A DNA stretch of 49,875 bases, taken from positions 1 to 49,875 of the forward strand of contig NZ_MWLM01000055.1 of NCBI RefSeq assembly GCF_002198665.1, written 5' to 3'. Below the pieces are notes generated by a model. The model searched no databases and was not told the DNA's origin. It saw only the letters and a program-made list of their open reading frames with translations. Positions 10,967 through 19,778 of this stretch are shown here, piece by piece. Source of the DNA: Novosphingobium sp. B 225. GTDB taxonomy: Bacteria > Pseudomonadota > Alphaproteobacteria > Sphingomonadales > Sphingomonadaceae. Position numbers and translations under genes: made by a program. The first letter of the stretch is position 1, and each line of letters begins with the position of its first letter.

Positions 10967-12145
10967 ATGACCCCCCAGGCGCGCGTTCAGGCGGCGATCG
11001 AGGTGCTTGACCTAATCGTCACGGCGGCCCTTGGCAAAGGTGCTCCGGCCGACCGGATCTTGTCAGATTGGTTCCGCACGCGCCGTTTTGCCGGCAGCAA
11101 GGACCGCCGTGCGGTCCGCGAACTGGTCTATCGCGCGATCCGCGCCTGCGGCGAAATTCCAGCCAGTGGCCGTGCAGCCATGCTGCGACTTGTGCTGGAT
11201 GATCCCGCTATCGCGGCGCTGTTCACTGGCGAAGGTCATGCCCCCGCGCCGATTGAGCCCGATGAGCCGGCGGCCAGCGCAGGCGTTGCGCCGCTCTGGC
11301 TGGAACGCAGGCTGGCTGACAGCGACATTACCGGCGAGACCGCGCAGGCCCTGCTGGCCCGCGCGCCGCTCGACATCCGGATCAACGGGTTAAAGGCAGA
11401 GCGCGGGCATATCGAGCTGCCAGTGCCGGGGGAGCCCTTGCTTGCGCCGCACGCACTGCGGTTGCCGCCAGATACACAGGTCGAAACCTGGGAACTTTAC
11501 CAGCAGGGCCAGATTGAAGTGCAGGATCACGGTTCGCAGCTGGTCTGCCTGGCTGCTTGCGCGCAGCCGGGGGAGACCGTGGTGGACCTGTGCGCCGGTG
11601 CCGGGGGCAAGACGCTGGGACTGGCCGCGGCGATGGCCAATCGCGGGCGGTTGATCGCCTGCGATGTCGATCGTGCGCGTCTGTCCCGTCTTGCCCCGCG
11701 CGCCGCTCGGGCAGGAGCGACGATTATCGCGGAACGGCTGCTCGATCCCGGGCGTGAAGCAGACAAGCTGGCCGATCTGACGGGCCGGGCTGACGCAGTC
11801 CTGATTGACGCACCATGCTCTGGCACGGGCACCTGGAGGCGTAATCCCGAAGCGCGCTGGCGGCTTAGCGAGGCTGAACTGGCACGGCTGACCGCGATTC
11901 AGATGCGCTTGCTCGATCTGGCCGCGCCGCTGGTGCAGCGCGGCGGGCGGCTGATTTATGTCACATGCTCACTGCTCGATGCCGAGGGCGCAGATCAGAT
12001 AGCGGGCTTTCTGACCCGCCATCCCGATTGGCGCGCCGTACCGCTGGCGCTTGGCGCTGGGAGACCACGCGGGCAGGGCACCCGGCTCGATCCACATCAC
12101 GACCAGACCGACGGCTTTTTCGTCGCGCGGCTGGAACCCATGTGA
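10967..12145 (+). CDS. rsmB: 16S rRNA m5C967 methyltransferase family (RsmB/RsmF)
   Basis: A 392-residue RNA m5C methyltransferase of the NOL1/NOP2/Sun family. An N-terminal NusB-like helical domain (about 1-130) is followed by the SAM-binding fold with DLCAGAGGKT. The two catalytic cysteines are C284 in DAPCSGTG and C334 in VTCSLL; by analogy with E. coli RsmB the second is the nucleophile. The NusB-like domain points to RsmB rather than RsmF. It would methylate C967 of 16S rRNA using SAM. The gene is followed 38 bases later by the TPR gene on the same strand. Confidence 0.92.
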   Translation: MTPQARVQAAIEVLDLIVTAALGKGAPADRILSDWFRTRRFAGSKDRRAVRELVYRAIRACGEIPASGRAAMLRLVLDDPAIAALFTGEGHAPAPIEPDEPAASAGVAPLWLERRLADSDITGETAQALLARAPLDIRINGLKAERGHIELPVPGEPLLAPHALRLPPDTQVETWELYQQGQIEVQDHGSQLVCLAACAQPGETVVDLCAGAGGKTLGLAAAMANRGRLIACDVDRARLSRLAPRAARAGATIIAERLLDPGREADKLADLTGRADAVLIDAPCSGTGTWRRNPEARWRLSEAELARLTAIQMRLLDLAAPLVQRGGRLIYVTCSLLDAEGADQIAGFLTRHPDWRAVPLALGAGRPRGQGTRLDPHHDQTDGFFVARLEPM

Positions 12146-12183
12146 TAGCAAAGCTGCAAATGGCTACGCTCAAGGAGCAGATC

Positions 12184-12690
12184 ATGCGTTACACTCCGGC
12201 CGCATTGGCGCTTGCATTGCTGGCGGGCGTCACCTCTTCGATTGGACAGGGCGCCACCCCGACGCCGCTCGATCCGCGCGCGGCCGCGTTGATCCAGCAA
12301 GGCCGCGCCGCGCTGGGGGCAGGCAATATCGATGGCGCGATCGATGCCTATGAAAGCGCGCTGGCTGTGCAACCTGGACACGTCGCGATCTATCTCAACC
12401 TCGCTGAGGCGACCCGTAAGCAAGGTATGCAAGGCAAGGCGCTGCATTACTATCGCCAGGCGCTGATGATCGATCCCGGTAACCAGTATGCCATCGCCGG
12501 AGAGGGTGAAGCGCTGGTGGAAAAAGGCGCGGTGGAAAAGGCCCGCCGCAATCTGGCTCGACTGCGACAGTTGTGTGGGGGCGATTGCCCACCGTCACTG
12601 ACCCTTGCAGCCGCAATCCAGAAAGGCCCCGCACCCCGCGTGGTGACGGCTGATCAGGTCAAGCCGCAGCCGGTGGTTTCGCAGAACTAA
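12184..12690 (+). CDS. secreted tetratricopeptide-repeat protein
   Basis: A 168-residue protein with an N-terminal signal peptide (PAALALALLAGVTSSIGQG) and two to three TPR units at about 35-130, for example AALGAGNIDGAIDAYESALAVQP (first helix pair) and GKALHYYRQALMIDPGN. The single Cys pair CGGDC near 133 may form a disulfide. It probably acts as a periplasmic scaffold; the partner is unknown. ATG 12184 has AAGGAG 7 bases upstream. The frame is open further upstream but that part lies inside rsmB, so it is not used. Confidence 0.85.
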   Translation: MRYTPAALALALLAGVTSSIGQGATPTPLDPRAAALIQQGRAALGAGNIDGAIDAYESALAVQPGHVAIYLNLAEATRKQGMQGKALHYYRQALMIDPGNQYAIAGEGEALVEKGAVEKARRNLARLRQLCGGDCPPSLTLAAAIQKGPAPRVVTADQVKPQPVVSQN

Positions 12691-12725
12691 GTTGTGTTAG
12701 CGGTGAGGTAGCCCGCGTGTGACCC

Positions 12726-13226
12726 TCAGATCAAATCCCGGAATTCATCCAGCACCGCGCGGTAAACCCGCTTCTTGAACGGAACGATCGCTTCGGGAAG
12801 TTCTACCGGGTCGATCCATCTCCATTCACTGAACTCGGGATGATCATGCCGGTCGAGCACGATGTCTTCGTCCGCGCCGGAAAACCGCGCGAGCACCCAG
12901 TGCTGACGCTGGCCCCGGTACTGGCCTTTCCACAGCTTGCCGATCAGTTCCTCTGGCAAGTCATAAAGCAGCTCCTCGCGGGTTTGGGCGATCACGGTCA
13001 GGTGGCGTTCTTCCACCCCGGTTTCCTCCCACAATTCGCGTAGTGCGGCCTGATGCAGATCTTCGCCATCGTCGATCCCGCCTTGCGGCATCTGCCAGTA
13101 AACCCCGCCTTCATCCGGCTGTCCGCGCGTATCGATGCGTTTGCCGACAAAGGCATGGCCGTGCTGGTTGACCAGCATGATCCCAACGCAAGGGCGATAG
13201 GGGAGGTGGGAAAAAGGGTCAGTCAT
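12726..13226 (-). CDS. rppH: RNA pyrophosphohydrolase (Nudix)
   Basis: A 166-residue Nudix hydrolase of the RppH group, which removes pyrophosphate from 5'-triphosphorylated RNAs and so starts mRNA decay. The Nudix box begins GGIDDGED and continues to RELWEETG. The N-terminal YRPCVGIMLVN and the LWKGQYRGQRQHW segment are characteristic of RppH rather than of nucleotide-pool Nudix enzymes. Length is normal. It is a single gene convergent with the TPR gene, 35 bases apart, and lies downstream of the alpha/beta hydrolase gene with a stem-loop between them. Confidence 0.93.
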   Translation of the reverse strand: MTDPFSHLPYRPCVGIMLVNQHGHAFVGKRIDTRGQPDEGGVYWQMPQGGIDDGEDLHQAALRELWEETGVEERHLTVIAQTREELLYDLPEELIGKLWKGQYRGQRQHWVLARFSGADEDIVLDRHDHPEFSEWRWIDPVELPEAIVPFKKRVYRAVLDEFRDLI

Positions 13227-13262
13227 GGCTGCCCCATAAGCCCAACTTGCCGAAATGCGAAG

Positions 13263-13284
13263 CCCCTCCTCCGATGAGGAGGGG
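13263..13284 (-). terminator. stem-loop after the alpha/beta hydrolase gene
   Basis: CCCCTCCTC (13263-13271) and GAGGAGGGG (13276-13284) form a perfect 9-base-pair stem with a CGAT loop. It lies 12 bases beyond the stop of the reverse-strand hydrolase gene and before rppH. There is no long T-run, so a terminator role is probable but not certain. Confidence 0.45.
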
Positions 13285-13296
13285 GAGTGACTTCAC

Positions 13297-14232
13297 TCAG
13301 ACCTTGGTAAGCATCAACTTCATCACCGCGATTACCTTGGCGGTTGCCGCCGCCGCGCTGGGCAGGGCCTTGCGGGTGGATGAGAAATCATGGGTCATGC
13401 CGGCGATATGGAGGTAGGTGGTATCAACCCCGGCTTCGACGAGCTTGGCTGCCATCCGGCGGCCCTGGTCCTGCAGCGGATCGAGCCCCGCCGTGGCGAC
13501 GATCGAAGGGCACATGCCCTGAGCACTCGCGTGAAGCGGGAACGCGCGCGGATCCCCGCTTTTGGGCAGATACAGCGAATAAAACCAATCCATCGCAAGT
13601 TTGGTCAGCAGGTGTCCTTCGGCGAAGCGCTCCATCGATCCATCCTGCGATTCGTCGGTCGCAGGATAGAGCAAGACCTGCAGCAGCATGGGTGCCGCCG
13701 CCGGCTTGTCACACAATGCGCGGGCGGTAACCGTGGCAAGATTGCCCCCGGCGCTGCCGCCAATGGTGACAAGCCCGGTCACCGCGCGGCCCAATTCTGC
13801 CGGGCTGCCCGCCAGCCACCGCGCCGCCGCTTCGCAATCATCGGGCGCGGCGGGGAAAGGGTGTTCCGGGGCGAGCCGGTAGTGCACTGCAAGCACGGGC
13901 AGATCGAGCTCTGCCGACAGTTCGGTGCAAAGCGAATGGTGCGTATCGAGATCACCGATCACAAAGCCGCCGCCGTGGAAGAACAGCACCACTGGCGAAG
14001 GATCGCGACTTTCGCGCACATCATAGAACCGCACTGGAATGTCGCCTGCCGGACCGGGGCAGGTCAGGTCTTTGATCACCGCCATTTCACGGGGATCGGC
14101 TTCGGTCATCGCTTTTAGTCCCAGATAACCTTCGCGCTGTTCCGCCGCGATCAGCGCTTCGGGAGCGGGCAAGCTGTTCACCAGTGCCAGGAACCCGGCC
14201 ACATCTTCGCGGATCAGGGGGGAATCGGTCAT
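13297..14232 (-). CDS. alpha/beta hydrolase, hormone-sensitive-lipase family esterase
   Basis: A 311-residue cytoplasmic esterase of bacterial family IV. The oxyanion motif FFHGGGFVIGD, the nucleophile motif IGGSAGGNLA (GxSAG), the acid in AGLDPLQDQG and the histidine in GMTHDFS are all present and correctly ordered. Such enzymes hydrolyse short- to medium-chain acyl esters; the natural substrate is unknown. ATG 14232 is chosen because GAGAGGA is correctly placed upstream; a longer open frame exists but without a site. It is divergent from korA with 180 bases between the starts. Confidence 0.9.
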   Translation of the reverse strand: MTDSPLIREDVAGFLALVNSLPAPEALIAAEQREGYLGLKAMTEADPREMAVIKDLTCPGPAGDIPVRFYDVRESRDPSPVVLFFHGGGFVIGDLDTHHSLCTELSAELDLPVLAVHYRLAPEHPFPAAPDDCEAAARWLAGSPAELGRAVTGLVTIGGSAGGNLATVTARALCDKPAAAPMLLQVLLYPATDESQDGSMERFAEGHLLTKLAMDWFYSLYLPKSGDPRAFPLHASAQGMCPSIVATAGLDPLQDQGRRMAAKLVEAGVDTTYLHIAGMTHDFSSTRKALPSAAAATAKVIAVMKLMLTKV

Positions 14233-14412
14233 AAGAAATCCTCTCGGGCTATCGGTTAATCGACAGGTTAAATTGCCGAATGGCTCTTGACTAGCCGCCT
14301 TGCCGCTCCTTTGGTGAAATTGGCGACGCAACACATTTTCTTGATTGCCCGCCGCGCAGGGAGGGGACTAGGCGCCAGCACAAGGCTCCAGACCGCCTGA
14401 CAAGGAAGAAGC

Positions 14413-16284
14413 ATGGCCACGCAACTCGCCGAACCTGAAGTCCGTACCAGCAATGCCCCCGAAGCCGTTGTAGTCCGATTTGCCGGGGATTCCGGCGATG
14501 GGATGCAGTTGACCGGCGGGCAGTTTACTCTCTCCACCGCATTGTCCGGCAATGATCTCGCCACTTTCCCGGACTTTCCGGCAGAAATTCGCGCACCGCA
14601 GGGCACGCTGTTCGGCGTCTCCGCGTTCCAGATCAACTTCGGTTCGACCGAGATCGATACTGCGGGCGACGCTCCGGATGTGCTGGTGGCGATGAACCCG
14701 GCGGCGCTGAAAACCAACGTCCAGGCGCTGAAGCCGGGCGGGCTGATCATCGCCGACACGGGTGAATTTACCAAGCGCAACCTGGAAAAGGCCAAGTATG
14801 AGGTCAGTCCGATTGACGACGGCAGCCTGGCCAAATGGAATGTGCTGGCCTTTGACATCAGCGCGCTGACACTCGAATCGGTCAAGCCGTTCGGCCTGGG
14901 CAACAAGGAAGCCTTGCGCTGCAAGAACATGTGGACGCTGGGTCTGGCGCTGTGGATGTTCGACCGCGACCGCGCGCCGCTGATCGAATGGCTGCAGAAC
15001 AAGTTCAAGAAGAACCCCGTTCTGGCCGAAGCCAACATTGCCGCGCTGAATGCTGGCCATGCCTATGGCGAAACCGCTGAAATCGGTGGGCAGTTGCACA
15101 AGACCCACCTTGATCCGGTGCCGAGCCCGGCGGGCCTGTATCGCACGGTCACCGGCGCGGAAGCCGTCGCGCTGGGGCTGGTGGTCGGCACGCAGCTGAC
15201 CGGGCTGAAGATGTTCTTCGGCGGTTATCCGATTACCCCGGCCAGTTCGATCCTGCACTATCTGGCGGGGATGAAGGAATACGGCGTCACCACTTTCCAG
15301 GCGGAAGACGAAATCGCAGCGATTGCTTCGGCAATCGGCGCGTCTTACGCCGGGCACCTGGGGGTAACCTCCTCGTCCGGCCCGGGCATCGCGCTCAAGG
15401 GTGAAGCGATGGGCCTGGCGGTGATGACCGAGCTTCCGCTGGTGATCATCAACTCGCAGCGCGGCGGGCCGTCGACAGGTCTGCCGACCAAGACCGAGCA
15501 GAGCGACCTCTATCAGGCCGTCTATGGCCGCAATGGCGATACGCCGATGCCGGTGATCGCCGCGCGCAGCCCCAGCGACGCGTTTGAATGCGCGATCGAG
15601 GCCTGCCGCATCGCGACGCAATACATGACCCCGGTGATACTGCTGACCGATGGTTATATCGCCAATGCAGCTGAACCGTGGAAGGTGCCAGACGTGACGG
15701 CCTATAAGCCGTTCCCGGTCCAGTTCCTGCAGCAGCCCAATGGCCCGGACGGCACGCTGCTGCCCTATGCCCGCGATGAAAAGGGTGCGCGGCCGTGGAT
15801 CAAACCCGGCACTCCTGGTCTGATGCACCGCATCGGCGGGATCGAGAAGAACCCGGGCACCGGCAACCTCGATTACAGCCCCGCCGCGCACCAGGCGATG
15901 ACTGACGCCCGCCATGACAAGGTCAATGGCGTGGCCAAGGGCATACCTGCGCAGGAAGTGACGCTGGGCGACACCAAAGGGAAGCTGGCCGTTGTGGGCT
16001 GGGGCAGTTCCTATGGCCCCATCCTCCAGGCCGTTCGCCGCGCGCGGGCCAAGGGACTGGACGTCAGCCATGTGCACGTCCGCCACATCTGGCCGTTGCC
16101 GGAAAACCTTGGCGATCTGCTGAGGGGTTATGAGAAGATCATCGTTCCTGAAATGAACACCGGCCAGTTCAAGACCGTGCTGCGTGACCAGTTCCTGGTC
16201 GATGCTCGCCCGCTCAACAAGACCAGCGGGCAGCCGTTCACCATTGCCGAAATTGAAGCCGCGATCGAAGGAGCGCTGGCATGA
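14413..16284 (+). CDS. korA: 2-oxoglutarate:ferredoxin oxidoreductase, alpha subunit (gamma-alpha fusion)
   Basis: A 623-residue subunit of a two-subunit 2-oxoacid:ferredoxin oxidoreductase, which converts 2-oxoglutarate and CoA to succinyl-CoA with reduced ferredoxin. Residues 1-190 are the gamma (POR) domain, starting with RFAGDSGDGMQLTGG; from about 235 the PYR domain follows with MFFGGYPITPAS and the EDEIAAI and SSGPGIALKGEAMG motifs. The C-terminal third holds the transketolase C-like domain. No ferredoxin domain is fused. A GGAAG site lies just before the ATG. The stop overlaps korB by ATGA. Substrate 2-oxoglutarate is inferred from similarity to KorA; pyruvate cannot be excluded. Confidence 0.93.
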   Translation: MATQLAEPEVRTSNAPEAVVVRFAGDSGDGMQLTGGQFTLSTALSGNDLATFPDFPAEIRAPQGTLFGVSAFQINFGSTEIDTAGDAPDVLVAMNPAALKTNVQALKPGGLIIADTGEFTKRNLEKAKYEVSPIDDGSLAKWNVLAFDISALTLESVKPFGLGNKEALRCKNMWTLGLALWMFDRDRAPLIEWLQNKFKKNPVLAEANIAALNAGHAYGETAEIGGQLHKTHLDPVPSPAGLYRTVTGAEAVALGLVVGTQLTGLKMFFGGYPITPASSILHYLAGMKEYGVTTFQAEDEIAAIASAIGASYAGHLGVTSSSGPGIALKGEAMGLAVMTELPLVIINSQRGGPSTGLPTKTEQSDLYQAVYGRNGDTPMPVIAARSPSDAFECAIEACRIATQYMTPVILLTDGYIANAAEPWKVPDVTAYKPFPVQFLQQPNGPDGTLLPYARDEKGARPWIKPGTPGLMHRIGGIEKNPGTGNLDYSPAAHQAMTDARHDKVNGVAKGIPAQEVTLGDTKGKLAVVGWGSSYGPILQAVRRARAKGLDVSHVHVRHIWPLPENLGDLLRGYEKIIVPEMNTGQFKTVLRDQFLVDARPLNKTSGQPFTIAEIEAAIEGALA

Positions 16285-17297
16285 ACGCGATTACCCCCAT
16301 CACCACCACCCTCAAGGACTGGGAATCGGATCAGGAAGTCCGCTGGTGCCCCGGCTGCGGGGACTATGCGATTCTAAAGGCGGTGCAGCGCACCTTGCCG
16401 GACCTTGGCCTCGATCCGGCGAAGACCGTATTCGTCAGCGGGATCGGTTGCTCAAGCCGCTTCCCCTATTACATGGCGACCTATGGCTTCCACACCATCC
16501 ACGGCCGCGCGCCAGCCTTTGCGACCGGGATCAAGCTGTCGAACCCTGAACTCGACGTCTGGCTTGTGACCGGTGATGGTGATGGCATGTCGATCGGCGG
16601 CAACCACACGTTCCACCTGATCCGTCGCAACGTGAACCTGCAGATCATGCTGTTCAACAACGAGATCTACGGGCTGACCAAGGGGCAGTATTCCCCGACC
16701 AGCCGGGTTGGCACCAACAGCCCGACCTCGCCGCTGGGATCGGTCGATCGTCCGGCCAGCCCTTGTGCTTTTGCGCTGGGCGCAGGCGGGCGGTTCATTG
16801 CGCGCGGGTTTGACGTATCGAAGAACCTGCCCGATGTGCTCAAGGCAGCGCATGCCCATCAGGGCGCGGCCTTTGTTGAGATCTTCCAGAATTGCATCGT
16901 CTATAACAAGGACGTGTTCGAAGATTTCGCCGCCCCCAAGGGTGCTGAGGATCGGCAACTTTGGCTGGCCAATGGTGAACCGATGCTATTCGCCAAGGGC
17001 ACGCAGGGCATCGCGCTCGATTCCGAAAAGCTGACGCTGAAAGTGGTCGATGTGGTCGATGGCGACTGGCAGGGCGCCGGCGTTATCGTTCACGACGTTA
17101 CCAACCGTTCGGTTGCGCACATGCTGGTCGAAATGCCGTTCGGTCCGTTCCCGATGGCGCTGGGTGTGATTTATGACGATCCGCGTCCGACCTATGAAGG
17201 CGAACTGCTAAGCCAGGACGAAAAGGCCCGCGAAGGCAAGAACACGGACCTCGCCCGGTTGCTGGCCAAGGGGCAGACCTGGACGGTTGAAGCTTAA
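16281..17297 (+). CDS. korB: 2-oxoglutarate:ferredoxin oxidoreductase, beta subunit
   Basis: A 338-residue TPP- and 4Fe-4S-binding subunit that partners KorA. The thiamine-diphosphate motif GDGDGMSIGGNH is at about 98-109 and ends in NNEIYGLTKGQ. Candidate cluster ligands are C23 and C26 (WCPGCGD), C57 (GIGCSS) and C205 (QNCIVYN), matching the four-cysteine pattern of two-subunit enzymes. The start overlaps the korA stop. The photolyase gene follows after 24 bases, so the three are likely co-transcribed. Confidence 0.94.
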   Translation: MNAITPITTTLKDWESDQEVRWCPGCGDYAILKAVQRTLPDLGLDPAKTVFVSGIGCSSRFPYYMATYGFHTIHGRAPAFATGIKLSNPELDVWLVTGDGDGMSIGGNHTFHLIRRNVNLQIMLFNNEIYGLTKGQYSPTSRVGTNSPTSPLGSVDRPASPCAFALGAGGRFIARGFDVSKNLPDVLKAAHAHQGAAFVEIFQNCIVYNKDVFEDFAAPKGAEDRQLWLANGEPMLFAKGTQGIALDSEKLTLKVVDVVDGDWQGAGVIVHDVTNRSVAHMLVEMPFGPFPMALGVIYDDPRPTYEGELLSQDEKAREGKNTDLARLLAKGQTWTVEA

Positions 17298-17321
17298 GCG
17301 CCAGAACGGGAGGGTTTGCGC

Positions 17322-18689
17322 GTGACAGCGCCTGTCCTCCTGTGGCTCCGTCGTGATTTGCGCCTGCGGGACCAGGCCGCCTTGCTGGCGGCCTGTGCCC
17401 ATGGGCCGGTGGTGCCGGTCTATGTCCTTGACGATGAAACGCCCCGCCACCGCCGCATGGGCGGCGCGGCGCGGTGGTGGCTGCATCATTCGCTCGCCAG
17501 CCTTGATGCCGAACTGCGCGAAAAGGGATCGCGGCTGGTGCTGCGGCGCGGCAAATGCGATCACGTTCTGGCCGATCTGGCCCAGCAATGCGGGGCAGTG
17601 GCGGTCCACGCCTTGCATCACTTTGAGCCTTGGTGGCGCAATGCCGAACGCGCGGTTGGCCAGCGGCTGAAGCTGTGCCTGCACCACGGCAACTACCTTG
17701 CCCCGCCAGGATCGGTACTGACCGGGGCGGGTACGCCGTTCAAGATCTACACGCCGTTCTGGCGTGCGCTGAGTGAACGGATGCCGCCCCATCCGCCGCA
17801 CCCTGCACCTGAGCGCATACCCGCTCCGGTGCAGTGGCCAGAGAGCGAGCGGCTTGAGGATTGGGACCTGTTGCCGACCAAGCCTGACTGGGCGAGCGGC
17901 TTTCGGAGTGAATGGACCCCAGGCGAAGTCGGAGCGCTGACCCGGCTCGCAACGTTCACCAATCACGCAGCCCAATACGAACAGCGCCGCAACTTCCCAG
18001 CGCAGGAAGGCACGTCGCGCCTGTCCGCCCATCTCCATTTCGGTGAGATTTCACCAGCGACCGTGTGGCATGCTGCCGCTGGGGCCGGAGGTTCGGTGGG
18101 TACTTTTCTGGGCGAGCTGGGTTGGCGTGATTATGCCCAAAACGTCATCGTGCAATTCCCCGATTACGGCAGCCGCAATGGCCGCCCTGCTTACGATGCC
18201 TTGCCCTGGCGCCATGGGCCAGAGGCCGAGACTGACCTGCAGGCCTGGCAACAAGGTCGCACCGGCTATCCCATCGTCGATGCCGGAATGCGGCAGCTGT
18301 GGCAAACAGGGTGGATGCACAACCGCGTGCGGATGATCGCCGCCAGCTTCCTGATCAAGCATCTGCTGATCGACTGGCGGCGAGGCGAGGAATGGTTCTG
18401 GGACACGCTGGTCGATGCCGACTATGCCCAGAACGCAGTCAACTGGCAGTGGAGCGCCGGGACCGGGGTAGACAGCAACATGTTCGTCCGGATCATGGCC
18501 CCGCTGACGCAGAGCCCAAAGTTCGATGCAGCGGAATATATCCGCCAATGGGTGCCCGAACTTGCGCATTTGCCCGAAGCCGCGATCCACGATCCGCCAC
18601 TGCCGGTACGCGGATATCCGCGCAAGCTGGTCGATCATGCCGCGGCCCGGGCGCGCGCTTTGGCAGCTCACACCGCTTTAAAGCAATAG
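17322..18689 (+). CDS. phrB: deoxyribodipyrimidine photolyase
   Basis: A 455-residue class I CPD photolyase that uses light and FADH- to split pyrimidine dimers. The N-terminal antenna domain starts LLWLRRDLRLRDQAAL; the FAD-binding helical domain carries SAHLHFGEISP, GWRDYAQNV, GYPIVDAGMRQLWQTGWMHN (in part) and the final WQWSAGTGVDSN region. GTG 17322 is chosen because GGGAGGG lies 7 bases upstream; a TTG at 17316 would be too close. It follows korB by 24 bases. Its last 12 bases overlap the end of the convergent transporter gene. Confidence 0.93.
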   Translation: MTAPVLLWLRRDLRLRDQAALLAACAHGPVVPVYVLDDETPRHRRMGGAARWWLHHSLASLDAELREKGSRLVLRRGKCDHVLADLAQQCGAVAVHALHHFEPWWRNAERAVGQRLKLCLHHGNYLAPPGSVLTGAGTPFKIYTPFWRALSERMPPHPPHPAPERIPAPVQWPESERLEDWDLLPTKPDWASGFRSEWTPGEVGALTRLATFTNHAAQYEQRRNFPAQEGTSRLSAHLHFGEISPATVWHAAAGAGGSVGTFLGELGWRDYAQNVIVQFPDYGSRNGRPAYDALPWRHGPEAETDLQAWQQGRTGYPIVDAGMRQLWQTGWMHNRVRMIAASFLIKHLLIDWRRGEEWFWDTLVDADYAQNAVNWQWSAGTGVDSNMFVRIMAPLTQSPKFDAAEYIRQWVPELAHLPEAAIHDPPLPVRGYPRKLVDHAAARARALAAHTALKQ

Positions 18690-19775
18690 CACCACAAACC
18701 CCAGCGCGGCGGCAAAGCTGACCACGGTAGCCCCCAGAACCGGCACCGTTGCGCGCCAGCCCATTTCCATCAGCAGGTCCATCCGGCTGCGCATCGCAGT
18801 CGCGGTTACAGCCAGCAGCAGCAGCGCCTTAGAACCCACCAGCGCGGCGTGCGAGACCGGCTGCGGGACACTGATCAGGCTGTTGAGCACCACGGTGGCG
18901 AGGAAGGCAGTGATGAACCAGGGCAGGGCAAGCCGCTTCCACATCGGCTGCCCCGCTGCTTCGCCCGCCGGACCAATCGCCAGAGTCACCAAGGCCACCA
19001 CCGGCGCCAGCAAGGCCACGCGGGCCAGCTTGACGATCGTGGCATAGGAACCGGCAGCGTCGGAAAAGGCATAGCCTCCGCCAATCGCTTGCGCCACATC
19101 ATGGATCGAAGCGCCGATCAGGAACCCGGCCTGTTGATGGTTAAGCGCAAATTCCGCCGCCAATACCGGATAGACCGACATCGCCATTGCACTCGCCAGC
19201 GATACGCCCACCAGGGTCAACGCGAACTGCGCCTGGCTCAACCGATCCTTGCCGATCACACCGTAGAGCGCCAGCGCCGCGCTGGCCCCGCAGATTGCCA
19301 CCGCGCCGCCAGCCAGGATCCCTGCAAAGTTCGATTGCCCGGCCAGACGCGCCCCCAGCACGCCTGCAAAAAACGTTGCCCCCATGACCACCAGCAAGGC
19401 CCCGAACGGGGCCGGGCCCAGCGCCGTGATCTGGCCGATCGTCACTTGCAGGCCCAGCACGACGATGCCGATCCGCAAGCAGGTCCGGCTGGCGAAATCG
19501 AGGCCTTTGTGCGTTCGTGGATCGCGCGCGATGAAATTCAGCGAGAGGCCGATCAGCAGCCCCAGCAGGATGATCGGAAATCCATAGTGATCCGAAAGCC
19601 AGGCCGCCGCCGCCGCCGCGACACCGCAGATGGCAAGACCGGGGAAGTAACTATCTTTTTCCGGTTCCGGCGCAGGTGCCGTTTCGGCCAGATGAATCTC
19701 ACCGAACAGATCGCCGCCATAGGGCATGGTTTCCCAATCGATCTTGCCCGTAGTGGACCTGGTGCTCGCTTGCAT
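18678..19775 (-). CDS. YeiH-family putative sulfate exporter
   Basis: A 365-residue inner-membrane protein of the YeiH (UPF0324, PSE) family, with about ten predicted helices starting near residue 45 (FPGLAICGVAAAAAAW). Family signatures are FASRTCLRIGIVVLGLQ, the AGGAVAICGASAALA turn and FLIGASIHDVAQAIGGGY. Homologues are linked to sulfate or sulfonate-derived sulfite export, but evidence is limited. The first 40 residues are hydrophilic; M17 (MPYGGDLFGE) is an alternative start. It begins 3 bases after the end of the MBL-fold gene on the same strand, and its 3' end overlaps phrB tail-to-tail by 12 bases. Confidence 0.87.
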   Translation of the reverse strand: MQASTRSTTGKIDWETMPYGGDLFGEIHLAETAPAPEPEKDSYFPGLAICGVAAAAAAWLSDHYGFPIILLGLLIGLSLNFIARDPRTHKGLDFASRTCLRIGIVVLGLQVTIGQITALGPAPFGALLVVMGATFFAGVLGARLAGQSNFAGILAGGAVAICGASAALALYGVIGKDRLSQAQFALTLVGVSLASAMAMSVYPVLAAEFALNHQQAGFLIGASIHDVAQAIGGGYAFSDAAGSYATIVKLARVALLAPVVALVTLAIGPAGEAAGQPMWKRLALPWFITAFLATVVLNSLISVPQPVSHAALVGSKALLLLAVTATAMRSRMDLLMEMGWRATVPVLGATVVSFAAALGFVVLLL

Positions 19776-19778
19776 CGG

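Noticed and set aside
14287..14320. TTGACT as a korA promoter
   Set aside because: The -10 at 17 bases reads TTTGGT, too weak to claim.
14368..16086. A 572-codon open frame antisense to korA
   Set aside because: Shadow of korA, His/Arg/Gln-rich as expected for antisense frames in high-GC DNA; no start signal.
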